Positions 45,645-57,310 of a DNA stretch of 64,000 nt are shown piece after piece. The translations under genes were made by a program, and so were the position numbers. The notes below the pieces were generated by a model, which ran no database searches, was not told where the DNA came from, and saw only the letters and a list, made by a program, of their open reading frames with translations. Source of the DNA: Brachycybe producta (lineage: Eukaryota > Arthropoda > Diplopoda > Playtdesmida > Andrognathidae); assembly GCA_036925085.1 (NCBI GenBank), contig JAUPFP010000006.1, forward strand, positions 5,533,984 to 5,597,983. The letters run 5' to 3'. How positions within the stretch are numbered: the first letter of the stretch is position 1; every line of letters starts with the position of its first letter.

Positions 45645-45795
45645 GTTCAATTCAATCAAGTACCCCTGCAATCAGCTCGAGAGCCATGTGGCAGGGGGAA
45701 CAATTCCCAATCACAAGTGGTTGTCACTGAGAAGATGCATCATCGTCAAATTGAACTCATCCTAAAAGAGAACTATGTGCTGGAAGAGTATTCCC
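45645..45795 (-). pseudogene. LINE 3'-end fragment
   Basis: The minus strand matches the 3' region of 37.7 and 33.6 kb (AGAGCCATGTGGCAGGGGG; CAATCACAAGTGGTTGTCA on plus), with tail TTGAATTGAA. It is inserted beside CTCTAATCCGAACCC, perhaps within a pogo-like element. Confidence 0.7.
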
Positions 45796-46523
45796 TCGAA
45801 TCTCCCGGATCTTGAATCTCTCGTATAAGAATCCTATATTATTTTTTAAGAAGATACCATTAAATGAAATAATATTAAATATTATATTATTAATAATAAA
45901 AAACAAGTGTGGCACTCAGGGTCACCACAAGGTGATAGTGGTGATCCAGGTTGCAACTATTGCCGGGTTTTTTTCCTGTTAGTGAACGCTTCAATTGGAC
46001 GTCAATGGAGTTAAAACTAATTGAACAGTTTTTTTTAGGTTAGGATTCGAAAGATTTGTAAGATAAAAAAGCGCGAAGATTCGAGTTTTCGAATCTCAAA
46101 TCAATCTCTTCGCGGGATTCCAGTATTCGCTAATCTCTGTTATTTTTTCTATTTAAAAAATAATTCTGAAAATAGCCTACATGCTTATTTCCATAGACAA
46201 TTAAAAACTATGAGAATTACCATGTAGGCTACTTTCCTAAATTATTTTAAAAATAGAAAGAACCTAGGTTTTGCAAAAAGTATCACTGGATTCACAGTAT
46301 ATTTGGGTGATTTGTTGCATTTTAAATTACGTTTTAAAAATACGTGAAAAGAATGTAAACAAAAACCGCACACACCGAAGGCTATACCAGATATTGCATA
46401 ATCATAATCTCAGTTTATTATATACATGTATATTGTATAGAATTCTACTGGAAATATGTATTAATAGAGATGCTGGCACCATCTGCTGGTTATTTCCTTA
46501 AACTTAAGCATGCAGATAGCCTC
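45796..46523. other. No gene seen
   Basis: Includes a GGGTCACCACAAGGTGATAGTGG stretch (partly self-complementary, GGTCACCA and TGGTGATCC) and clusters of GAATC/GATTC words at 45,800-46,130. Unassigned. Confidence 0.45.
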
Positions 46524-47086
46524 TTAAAGAAACCATTAAATCCTCCAGAAATTTCTTTTCAAAATATTGTCAACGATTACAAAAATAATTTTTAAAATTT
46601 AAAATAAGTCATTAAAACCATAATAAAACTTTAAAATGAAGTGACTTTTCCTGAGTCACCAAACGACGCCATTTTAAATTTCCAAAAACGAAAGTCTCCT
46701 CTTCCCCCCCCCCCATTTTTGTGGCAAAGGTTGTGAGCTCACATTTCCAAAATTTCTTAATGAAATATAGGTATTCCCTATTCATATTCAACTCAATACA
46801 ACCTTCCATGTGGAATGATTCAAATATTAAATCCATATTAGTTTGAAATGAAAGTAATGTGAGGTGAGAAGTAGAGGAGTATACTTTTGGGGGAGCTTTG
46901 TTGCCAATGTCTGTTGTTTGGTAGCGCATCTATCTGATAAAGTTCATTTACATGAAGCCAACTGATTTTTAATTTTTTAAATTGTATTAATCACTTATTT
47001 TAAATTTTAAAAATCGCTTTGGTAATTGTTAACTAATTCTTGACGATATTTTGACAAGAAATTTCTCGAGATAATGGTCTCTTTAA
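46524..47086. mobile_element. TTAA-bounded foldback family 2, complete copy
   Basis: 563 bases. Left TTAAAGAAACCATTAAATCC; right ATAATGGTCTCTTTAA. The arms of about 120 bases share AGAAATTTCTT, TCAAAATAT and TTTTTAAAATTTAAAATAAG. A poly-C run and GTGGCAAAGGTTGTGAGC lie in the centre. The 105-codon minus-strand frame is inside it and not a gene. Confidence 0.88.
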
Positions 47087-48239
47087 GGATGTATCAACCT
47101 AGAGGCGTAAGTCATAGTCTACTTGGTTATTTAACTGTCCCACAGTATGGGTGGTTAGTCAACTGCATCATAATTAAGGTTTGCCACCAAAAAACCAAAC
47201 CCCCAATAAATAAATAAAAAAACCCAAAAACGCCAATACACCAATTAACTGAAGAAACACCAAAATAAAAAAAATTACACTCCTGTAGTCCCAAAAAACA
47301 AAAACAAAAACATGTCTCTTAGTATAAATAAAAGCTTGTGCCGGAAAAACGTAGTTTTTCATCATTCCTTTAAATCTTGAAGCTTTAAAGTAGTAGCTTT
47401 ATTTTTCAATATGGTTGTAAGGCCGCCCATTTTGTTACAGACACTGCCTTTGTTTAATAAGATTGAAAACATAAAATTACTGTTGCCTGTCATTTGAAGC
47501 TCAATTTTTTAAGTCTCAGTTAAGGCAAATTGATTTTTTTTAAATACTTCATAAACCTTACTGTATTCATAAGAGACTTAAGGGCGACGTGCAAGTTTGA
47601 AACAATTTGTTTCAAATTGCAAAGAGCCAACAAAAAAAAAGGCAAAGGTTACAAATCCCTAAGTCTTGAAATGAAATTGTAAAATTTGAAGGAGCTTATG
47701 ATTTGTAGAGAGGAGTGTGAAAGAGTTGAGTATGAAGTGAAAAAAAAAGTTATTTTTATGGATTTATTTAAAGAAGACTTTTTACCTCCCACCACCTAAC
47801 TCCACAAACCTCCACCCACTCTCCATCTTTTTCCTTCCACAACCAACTCAAATATTATTGAGACAAAAAAAAATCGAAGAAAAACGGAATAGAATTTGAT
47901 TTTCAGCTGCACATGTAAGAATTGCACAGAATTTGACAGGCTGTAAATTATAACAATTTTTTTTTTGCATAATGTAGATCTAAATTCTAATATCCATTAT
48001 TTATTTTGTGATCAAGGATAGAAAGAAAAAAAAAAAGAAGGTGGCTGAAAGAATATTATGTTTCGATTTTTGCATAATGATGTGCTTGGAACCATATCAA
48101 GAAATAAATTGTAGTGAATTAAGAGAGGTGCATATTATAGAATAATAAGTAGGCGGTGTGTTTGGTCTGGGCTTTTTGTGTAATTTTTTTTTTCGTCGGT
48201 GTAATTGCGTGTGTTTGTATTTGCATATATGTCTGTTAT
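47087..48239. other. No gene seen
   Basis: AT-rich with A-runs and a small palindrome TTTGAAACAATTTGTTTCAAA-type near 47,594. Confidence 0.5.
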
Positions 48240-48652
48240 GTGTGCGTTTAGACTGCTCGTGCTCGGTGTGTGGCAGCGCGTCGACAAGCCCGAGTAATCA
48301 AGACGGACTCGCGAACAGCAATACAAGTAGTACGAGTAATGCGAGCTAGGAGCTCGAATGGCTCCGCTTGGTATTGGTGCATCAAAGAGATGCTCGTCAA
48401 GACTTGCAAGTCATTGGACAGGGACGAGCACAGTTTCGTTGACTGACTGTACTCGCGGCGTTTCTCCCAACAATGGGTGCATGAGAATAAAACTTGCACT
48501 GGTAGTAAAAATATCGTCATCGCATTCACACGAGTCAAAGTCTCTGGAGTAAATGAACTCTCAACCCTCAGTTTACAAGAACACGAGCCCAAGCCAACAA
48601 GAGCACAAGCCCAAGTACGAGTACGAGCACGAATAGTCTAAACGCACCCTAT
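48240..48652 (+). mobile_element. GACTCGCTGTACTCGTGGC family MITE, most complete copy
   Basis: Left end GTGCGTTTAGACTGCTCGTG and right end CACGAATAGTCTAAACGCAC are clear terminal inverted repeats. Inside lie GGAGCTCGAATGGCTCCG, ACTTGCAAGTCATTGGACA, GACTGTACTCGCGGC and CACACGAGTCAAAG. About 413 bases; no transposase. The 114-codon minus-strand frame derives from it. Confidence 0.87.
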
Positions 48653-48899
48653 GAAGGCCTATGCGTTTGTACGTGTTTCCGATGTGTGTGATGCAGGCAC
48701 GTACTGGCTACAAAATTCTTGGAAGGCAATATTCCTGCATCGGCGCTTCACTCTCCACCCACAATAAGTTTTTTAATGGCAAACCAAGCGAGCCTTAAAA
48801 ATTAATAACTTTCTTTTCAATATAGCGCCAATCATGTAGACGTTAGAAATTGAAGTAGCTGTTAAATTTTCGTTAACGTAGATTTACACACATTTAGAG

Positions 48900-49110
48900 T
48901 TTTACGAGAGGTTCTCGAGGTTCTCGACAATTTTGAAAAGTTCCGGAGGGCTTCACAGTTTCTCTATATGCTTAGGGAGGCTTTTTAATTTTGAGAGGTT
49001 TCAGAAGGTTCGAGAGGTTCTCGAGGGGCCTTCCAATTTAGAGAGGCTTCTGGGGGCCCTCGCAGTTTCGAGAACACCCTGGCATCTTCACAATTTCGAG
49101 AAGCTCCTGT
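48900..49110 (+). repeat. Degenerate minisatellite (GAGAGGTTCTCGAGG-like units)
   Basis: Recurrent GAGAGG(T/C)TTC, AGTTTC(T/G) and GTTCTCGAGG words every 35-45 bases. A 72-codon frame across it repeats NFE(R/K)-like peptides. I see this as a repeat artefact, not a gene. Confidence 0.55.
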
Positions 49111-49142
49111 CGGCTTGTTTATCCAATAACGTTTTTTTCAAT

Positions 49143-49480
49143 GGTGGCTGAACAGCCATGTGGTAAATCACCAGTCTTGAGGTAGATAGTTCAAATCCTG
49201 CTGGTGCCGATTTACTATTTACTTAGAAACTAGTAGTTTAGCCCCTCCTTGGGTCATTTATTTTTAATTTAAATTTAAGAAGCAGCATAGAAATGATTTT
49301 TTTTTTTAATTTTAAATGAAAGATAAGCCGTTCTAGGACGGCCTGCACTACTAGTTTCTTAAATAAAATGTTTATTACGTGCACTACTCAGCACTGTATA
49401 AAAGTGAATGTTGGAGCACCAGCGCCTAGAAGAACGGGTACAGGCGGCATTTACCGCCTTGCCACCCGGGCCAGTACGTG
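49143..49480. mobile_element. Foldback element with a tRNA-like (SINE-like) arm
   Basis: Plus strand: TGGCTGAACAG (49145-49155) fits Pol III box A. GTTCAAATCCT (49189-49199) fits box B, about 33 bases on. TTAGAAACTAGTAG then pairs with CTACTAGTTTCTTAA at about 49,348-49,364. Further right, the reverse complement of about 49,400-49,480 (GGTGGCAAGGCGGTAAATGCC; GTTCTTCTAGGCGCTGGTGC, 20-base excerpts) resembles the left arm. This suggests two SINE heads in inverted orientation, with the right box B decayed. Confidence 0.5.
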
Positions 49481-49842
49481 CCTGGTGATATGTGAACGTT
49501 TTTCTGTATGGACTGTTTGTGCCAGTGGCAGTATTGTTTGTTTTGTGTGCGTGTCAATTTTAATATTTTGTGTCAATAATGACTCAATATTAATATTTTG
49601 TGTTGATATTTGTGGTATGTTTGGATATGTTTGTTGTGAATGGGCGTGTGTATATATCCCGTTTGCATGTCTTATTTATTGAAAATGTCTGTATTCGTGC
49701 ACGTGTACCGAGAAAAAAAGGAAAATTAATTTTGCATTATAAAACAATTATCAAAATTTTGCATGCAGAAAGTTATAATTTAGTCCAAGGTGAAAAGAAA
49801 TATTTGAATATTTGAATAATCTGAACAGTAAAGTGGTTTTGT

Positions 49843-50057
49843 ATAAGGCTGGCTTCACATTGACTACTTTGTGGTGCCGCAAAAATGGTTGACGTGGCTT
49901 GCTTCAAACAGACCATCATAAAAAAGAATGGCCTGCTGTCAGTGCGGGCCATTGGTATATAGCGACGACTCCAACACTCACTGCCACTGTGACGCAAGTA
50001 AAGCAGTAACAGTGGCTTTTGTGAACTACTATGTAGTCACTGGTGTGAGCTTTATGG
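49843..50057. mobile_element. Small MITE with AAGGCTGGCTTCACA ends
   Basis: Left ATAAGGCTGGCTTCACATTG..GACTAC and right GTAGTCACTGGTGTGAGCTTTAT form imperfect terminal inverted repeats. Related to sequence at 11,085 and 20.6-21.3 kb. Confidence 0.55.
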
Positions 50058-50354
50058 CGTCCTTTAACCAAATCGAGCAACTCTTTATGCTCACTTTTCT
50101 GTAAGTCGTTTCTTCTCATGATCGCACGGTGGCCGCACGGAGAAGATTCAAGCTACAGAGGTAGTCTGATGGTGGTGGATTGTGATCAGCCTTTTGTGTA
50201 GGGGTGTAATCTTGCAGAAGGGTGGTGACCATCCACTTTTGGCCGCCATTGATGATCATCTTCCTTTGTTGGTTGGAAGATGTGTTGCTTCTAGGAATCT
50301 CTATGTCTTCTTGCCCTATGGTGTCTCTGGCTTTCTAGAGAAGTATTGGTTTCA

Positions 50355-50732
50355 AAACAGTAGACAACGCAGTTTCATATTGCAAACACTTTTATTCATT
50401 CTTGTCGAGAAACAGTAATAGTACAAGACTGAATATGAATTATTAAAAGTGCGTCCACAGGCCAATGATGTGATATGGATATGTTAATCAGCATAGTACA
50501 AAAGTTGAGCAAGAGTGGACAACGAACAAAGGGGAGCATGGTCCTTTTATACCTTTGACCTGTGTACACCTACGAGGTGTAACCAGGTCCAAGTGACCAT
50601 TGTCCTAAGAGTATCAATCTGCCACTTAAGTATGAGTCAGAGAGAGAGAAAGAGGGAGGAGGGACAAGCAGGAGTTGATTACCCCCAGGCTATGGTTTTT
50701 GCGGGATCATGCATGAGTTACTGGGTGTTACA
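50355..50732 (-). mobile_element. LTR of the TGTAACACCC family (solo)
   Basis: On the minus strand it starts TGTAACACCCAG (plus 50721-50732) and has ACAGGTCAAAGGTATAAAAGG-like promoter sequence with TATAAAAG at plus 50544-50551. It carries AATAAA (plus 50391-50396) near its end. The 3' border is approximate. No internal retrotransposon coding is adjacent. Confidence 0.72.
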
Positions 50733-52450
50733 CTGGTCTACTAAAAATGATCAATTTAGTAAATACTTTGCTTGATCCTGGTATAAGCCTGCCTTGCATT
50801 GAATACTCAAGGATTTCTTACTTCTCTGCCAAAGACATAACCAATTTTGCTACCAATGTAAATTGTGAGATCAAAAGTCGACCTTTACCCTAAACCACGT
50901 AGGTTAATTTATTCTTTGAAAAAAGCGTGATGCAATAAAGCAAGATTTCCTGGGGTAAATGGAATAAAATTGAAAATTCTAATGTAGCCTACGAAGAAGT
51001 CCATCTAAAGATGGTGTATACTGGTTAATTTTCACGATTCTAGAGCGTGTAGTTTTCGAGAATATTCGTGCACAAAAGGAGTACAGAGTAACCCCTTAGC
51101 AAATTATGATATTAGATTTCTTTCAGCTATGTTCAAGAGTTGAAATAATTTAATGTCAGATAGAAGTTTCAATGGAAGCAGCAGCATATTTGATTAATGT
51201 GTATAATCTTAATAATTAATAAGAGTGCACCATACAAATATAGTGGTTCTAGTATGGCAATGTACTTTCGATTTTTCTACTTAAAACGGCAACAAAAACT
51301 TGAGTTACGAATGGCGCCACCTGCCCTTAAGTGAGATTTATTGAAACAGTGGGTGCATTTTAGAACCGCACTTCAGTATTATTATACAAGAGGGTGGATT
51401 GTTTTAAATCACTTGATTTCAATCAATTACTTGAATCGTAATTTAAATTGCGATATAAATCATGTTTTTTTTTAAATTAAAAGGCTTCAATTGTATTCCT
51501 ATATTGTTAAGTTTGCAGCGAATTATTTGTAAGATGTTTCACATTTATTTGTAGAACATTCAATTCAATTTTAATGTAGTATAAAAGTTTTCTTAAAAAA
51601 AATAATTGAAACTTATAAAAATCGTAGATTTTAATCTGTTAAAATATTAGAATTTTTCACACTGGATATCAGGAGGCGTAAGAAAACGCTCGGAAGTTTG
51701 TTAGAAATTAACTATTGCCTATTCACTCTTGCATGTAGTAAGACGAGAAAACAATTTAAATAATGTCTACTGCAGTGTTTCCCTATTTTGTTTGACTGCG
51801 AGGGAACCCTTATTGAATTTTTTAAAATATTATGGAACCACCAATAGTACTTTTACATAATACCTGTATATGGAGTGAGAAAATGTCAGTAAAAGTAGAT
51901 ACGGATAAAAATAATAGGCACGTAATGTTAATAAAATGATGATTTAGTGTTGGACATTAGAGGGCGTGCAATGGTGTTTCAATGTAAAAGTGACCAAACC
52001 TGTTTCTGCATGACGTCATTTTGTGCCCTGTTGTTTTAGGTAGATCCTGTCTTGAGGAAAATTAAAACTACTTCTTCCTTCCTGAAAATGTGGTCTTAGG
52101 AGAAAGATGTATTTCTGAATGTGTTTTCTTTATTTGAAGTTTTTCTAAATGTAATCTGTTATAATCTGGACGAAATTGTAATCATCGATAAAATAAAATT
52201 GCAACATTTAGGGTATCAGATTCACTTTTAATTAATATAAAAATTACAACCCATTTTAAGTCTCATTTAATTTTTGAGTTGTGTTGTAATGTCTGAAATT
52301 ATGGGCATGCTGTGACTACTTAAATTCAAATTTAAATTATTTTAAGAAACTATAAAGATTACACCTTTTTAAGTGTGAAATTTTATAAAATGTATATTTT
52401 TAGTGTGAAATTTAATATAATGTATAAGTTTAATTTTACGGTGAGAACCC
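50733..52450. other. No gene seen
   Basis: AT-rich, several TTTAAAT-type words; no recognised element end. Confidence 0.5.
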
Positions 52451-52808
52451 TTAAGTCAGGGACACACATGCAGAAACATACAACAGAAAACACAATTCTG
52501 TTCGTTTTCTTTTTCTGTTTGTATGTGATGAACACACATGCAGAACAGAAATACGACACGCCATCTATTGTGAAACATAGACAGCATGTGTTCCACAGTT
52601 TTGTTTCCTTTGCGTCTACAAAAATGTTTTGCTGATGTCATACAAGCTACAAACCTATTGGTTCATTTATAACAGAAAGCAGGAAAGAACAGAAAAGATA
52701 GAGCAAAGCTCTGTCTCAGGTTCTGTTTTGTTTCTTGCACTTGAAAACAAAAGAATTGTCTACTTTCTGTTTTTTTTTTTTCACGTTTTCTGAATGTGTG
52801 TCCCTGGC
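52451..52808. mobile_element. MITE with CAGGGACACACAT ends
   Basis: Left GTCAGGGACACACATGCAG, preceded by TTAA (52451-52454), and right GAATGTGTGTCCCTGGC are terminal inverted repeats. Internal ACAGAAA/TTTCTGT words recur in both orientations. The overlapping 86- and 61-codon frames are not genes. Confidence 0.78.
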
Positions 52809-54486
52809 ATTACTTACCCTTCATAGAAAACTCCATTTGAGAAACACTGGTCGAGGGCTGGTCTGAGACCACAATACCCCACTAACATTTTTTTTAAAAA
52901 AAATAATGTTAATGCTTGAAACTAGCCTCACTAAACACCTTGAAATTTAAATATTACAAAAATAAAATGAGCTATGTTTTTGTCTCACTCTGTAAATGCT
53001 CTTAAATGTGCTTTTTTTTAAAAAAAAAAGCGAAAAACTTTTTTTTATTTATCTCATTAGCAGTCGACTACTGTCGACTCTAGTGACCTGTATATACAAG
53101 GAATTGCACTATGTTTTTCACTGCAACAAAAGAGAGCGGCTTTTTATTTGCTTAAGCTTGAAATATGCGTTTCTTTTTTCTTATTTTTTGTTACAGTAAT
53201 CTTTAATACTTTTCACGTCTCTCAAGAAGAAATATATACTCAATATTTAATAGATGCTCGCCTTCATCTTACTATCTATCCTAAGCACTAGGATTAATAT
53301 TATTGTATACAATACATCAGTGTTGCTGTATATATGTGTATATACGCCTAGATATATATATATGGGCCTAATAGCCAACATATCATTAAACATTAATATG
53401 TTGTATACTTGGTCCAAATTTATGAGTTGGTTTTTTTTTTATTTCTGGCAAAAAAAAAAAAGCTAGACTGAAGCTTTTTTTTGTTGTTGTTGTTGGTTGC
53501 TTTTGGGAAAATTGCTGTTTAGAAATTTTCTGTTTTATTATGCAATAACCGTAGCTTGTGCGCAGAGACTTATACAGTAGAAAGACAGAATGAAAAAATA
53601 CAAAAAACTTATTTTTTTTTTTCTCAAAAATTTTCATGCATTAGAGGCTTAGCCAAAAATTCTGTTTCTTGATATTGGTTTATAAAATAGCGCTTTTATT
53701 GTGTTAGCCTGAAAGTAGGCAATCACTGATCGCATTTCTGCTTAGTGTAGTAGACATTACGCTATATACTGTATATATGTATACATATAAAAAAAAGTAG
53801 GAAGAATAACAATACTCTATATCATTTTTAACAATTAACCGGATATCTGACAGGAAGTGTTATAGCTTTGAATGCCCTTTTTAAAAGAAGCAATAAAATC
53901 TATTGTAAATCTGACTGAAGAAAGAGTTATTTGACGGGAAAGAATAAGGGAATAATATATAAAGAATATAAAAGTGAGAATGGCAATTTTTTTAGAATCA
54001 TTTAATCTTTTAGTTAAATGTCTGACACGTACACGTACACGGATTATAATGTTTTCAGTGTTTACGACTTTTAAGAATTTGCCACAGACTTCTTACAATT
54101 ATATTTTTTTAACTTACTAAGCTTAGTAGTTATGATAGTAGGATTATTTAAAAATTATAATAGAGATCAAATAAGGTTTAAATTTTGCTGTTAGCCCTAA
54201 ATAAGGCTTTCACGAGCTCCAGGTTGAATAAAAAAATGAGAAATTTGATTAAAAAAATAAAAAATTAAATAAACAAAAAAAAATAGATTTTTTATGAAAA
54301 TGATAATAACGGATTTTTTTTATATTGTATTAAAATTAAGATTAAAAACTGAATAGAAATAATTACTTGATTTAAATTACTTATTTAAAATGTTCATTAA
54401 ATCACTTCTTTAAATTGTTTATTTAAATCATTTAAATTGTTTATTTGAATCATGTAAATTGTTTATTTAAATCGTTTATTTAAATT
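52809..54486. other. No gene seen
   Basis: AT-rich with T/A homopolymers. ACACGTACACGTACACGG near 54,029 is a short tandem. From 54,400 TTTAAATTG/TTTAAATC words repeat. Confidence 0.5.
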
Positions 54487-54596
54487 GTATTTTAAAAATT
54501 AACATTTTTTCTTTAACATTGGGTCTATGGTCTCAATAGAAAAACCCTGTTAGCGCTCTTTGCGGAGATTTTTCGAAGTAATTTTGTAGGTTTTAA
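54487..54596 (+). mobile_element. TTAA foldback family 1, right-end fragment
   Basis: ATTGTATTTTAAAAATTAAC, GGGTCTATGG, GTTAGCGCTCTTTGCGGAG and TTTTTCGAAGTAATTTTG in family order. The last bases (GATGTAGCCTCTTAA) are replaced by TAGGTTTTAAAGG. Confidence 0.85.
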
Positions 54597-55776
54597 AGGT
54601 ATAACGCTATAAATATGAATACTGCGGCCAAAGTGATGAAAATTAGCTTTTTTCATAATACCACAATATATAGATGTCTTTATTTTTTGTGTGTTTTCAT
54701 TATAAGAACTATTAATACTCAACAGATTTTAATGATTTTTTTAAATTAATAATCATTTTTGCTTTAAAAATTTGTCAAGAAAATAAAAAAAGATATTGTT
54801 TGTGTATGAAAGATGATGGGATGGAGGTAATGCTGAGGACAAAGTCTAATTTTCCCTCCTCCAGTCTCTTAAAATATAATGGTCTTTCTCAGAGTTCAGT
54901 TGTGTACTCTTATCATACCATACTTTGTATATAGAGTGCAACTAATCATTTTGATATCAAATTTGACAGCTATTAAATTATCGCTGAAGTGCTGTGGCTC
55001 TGAGAAGAAAAGAAAAAAAAGACTATGGGCTTACAATAGAAAATATTGAAAGAGTATAAAGCGAGAGCATCTTCAGTAAAGCTCCTTCCTCCGTTTTGTT
55101 ATAAATAGTTTTTGAGTTTGAGTCTCACAACCCATGACACATATTTGAATTTTGACAGTAAGAAAAGAAGAGAAGAGAAGAAGGAACAATTTTGGGATGA
55201 GATGGAGGAAGAAAGAAGACTATGCTTTTAGGAATCTATAATGTAAAATAAAAATTCAGTAGATGGAAATTCATTAGGCTGTCATAGTGGGTTATGATCA
55301 TTGCATATTGAAAATTTCTTTTTAGCCTGTATTACTTTGTTGTGTTGTCATATACAGTATACATAGCCTATATACTGTGTACATCTTTTAAACATCAGTT
55401 TGATCAGTACTCTAAGCAATATATAAAATTCAGTAAAGAACTTTTTTTTCTCTCTAAATTCTATAATGTTACCACTTATAACCATAAATGCCATAGCTGC
55501 GGCAAGGAACGTTTCTGATTTGGGGATGGAGAGGTTACCATGACCACTTGAAAGATTTTTTTAAAAAAATTCTCAAACTCGTTGGTTCTCCAATATATTT
55601 GTTTTGTGGGATTGACATTTGTATATTCATTTTGTTTTTATATATGTGCATGTATATGTGCTTGACAATGCTTAATGCTGAATGTGGATTTTATGTCCCT
55701 CTGCCATAGGCCTATTTGGCTGCTAGCAGAGTACTAATTGTAATTGTAATTGCAATATTCGGTTGCGATAATAAAC
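54597..55776. other. No gene seen
   Basis: AT-rich; no recognised feature. Confidence 0.5.
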
Positions 55777-56377
55777 TTAAGCCTGGTACCGGAAAAAGTT
55801 CAGCTTTGATCAACTCATTTTTAATGAATTTTTCGTTCACTTAAAATTAAGGAAAATTTTCTTCTTGAAATATTTTGTTGTGATTTTCTGAGCAGAATTC
55901 TGTGTGTGTGTATGTGTGTGTGTGTTCCAGGCTTTAAAACGGAATATTTTGAGAACGGAAAAAGTTGAGCTTTGTTCAACTCATTTTTAACAAATTTTCC
56001 GTTCACATTTTATGGAAAATTTTCTCATTTAAATATTCTGTTGTGATTTTCTGAGCGGAATTCTGTGTGTGTACCAGGCTTTAAAATGAGTTGAACAAAG
56101 CTCAACTTTTTATGTTCTCAAAATATTTCGTTCAAATTCCCACCAATCAGAAAGAAGATGTGTGACATCACAAAAAAACAAATTGGAATCCATTTGGGCA
56201 ATAAATATAATGTTTCTTTTCTTGCTTAATAGAGGGTACACTAATATCTCATTACTTTTCTGTTTCTGTGTGTGAACAACAGAGACATAGAACATACAGA
56301 AAAAGAAAATGAATTTTTTCCCTTTCCCTGTTTTCTTTTTCCTTGGCAGAATTCCGCTTGTGTGTTCCAGGCTTTAC
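55777..56377. mobile_element. Compound foldback cluster with TTAAAGCCTGG ends
   Basis: TTAAGCCTGGTACC at 55,777 and CCAGGCTTTAA at about 55,928, CCAGGCTTTAA again at about 56,080, and TTCCAGGCTTTA at about 56,366. The segments from 55,790 and 55,950 are ~150-base direct repeats (CAACTCATTTTTAA; TTTTCTGAGC(A/G)GAATTCTGTG). AACGGAATATTTTGAGAAC is inverted as GTTCTCAAAATATTTCGTT. Looks like several copies joined or nested. Confidence 0.68.
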
Positions 56378-56433
56378 ATCTATTAAAGTTTTAATTATGA
56401 TTATAAGCTGTGTATAGAATATATACTAGATAT

Positions 56434-56566
56434 ATTGAGTAGAGGGCCACATGAGGATATTAAAAGTGCTAGGTGGGCCGGATCGAAAAATAGACATACG
56501 TTATGTTTCTTTTTCTATCAGGCCCACCTAGCACTTTTAATATTCTCATGTGGCCCTCTGCTCAAT
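56434..56566. mobile_element. 133-bp hairpin element
   Basis: ATTGAGTAGAGGGCCACATG on the left pairs with CATGTGGCCCTCTGCTCAAT on the right. GTGCTAGGTGGGCC pairs with GGCCCACCTAGCAC. The loop is about 35 bases (GAAAAATAGACATACG..). Confidence 0.9.
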
Positions 56567-57310
56567 AAGTTTCGGGTTTCCTGCTTTAGTTTGACAGAAA
56601 AATGATAATAGGACATGTTCTTAACAGTTTAAACAAAAAGGTTCTTGCATTTGTTTATGTTACCCCTTTTTTAATCGGACAAAATGACACAAGCCTAAAT
56701 TTCTTGGACAGCCCTTTGATGTCACAAACTTCATTTTATGGTGAGGCAAGCTATAAATGTTCATTGTTCAAATTTTACAAAACGTTTTGAATTTGACTTG
56801 CTTTTAACTCCATAAATACAGCAATTAGGATTGCACTTTGCAATAAAGGTCAATGAAAACCTTTTTTGGGCTCATAACGCATTAAATGAGCAAGCCACAC
56901 TTGAAACAGTTTCTCGCCACATCGTTACCAATGTTTTTCTATTTTTTTTTACAGAAGTACAACTACAAGAGAAAAAAAAAACAATAAATCCAATACATTA
57001 TTGGAAAAATATACTGCACTGGTTCTCAAACAAGTGTGCTATATCCACACTTTTCGCTTAGCATGCCATAAAATTTTGGTGGTTGTGTTTTTTTAAGAAG
57101 ATTTAATACCTCTTGTCAAATTTTAAGATTTTATTTAAAGTGGCTGAGTAGATATTTATTTTGTTTTCGCCCTCCTCCCCCCTTCCGGATGGCGTGCCTG
57201 CGTGTTTATTAGTACTATGTTCTATAGGAGGTCTTTTTCCCTCACCCGCAGTTTTGAAGAAAATTTATGCTTTTCAAGAGCACGTTTTTTGAGAGAAATA
57301 TTAAGAAAAA

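Noticed and set aside
26000-46000. Regularly recurring inverted blocks considered as a CRISPR-like array
   Set aside because: The repeats are whole 600-770 bp transposon copies spaced kilobases apart in a eukaryotic genome, with no short repeat-spacer pattern.
48248-48592. 114-codon minus-strand frame
   Set aside because: Entirely within a terminal-inverted-repeat MITE present in at least four copies.
50100-50350. Possible retrotransposon internal region next to the LTR at 50.4 kb
   Set aside because: No primer-binding site or gag/pol frame could be recognised; the LTR is best treated as solo.
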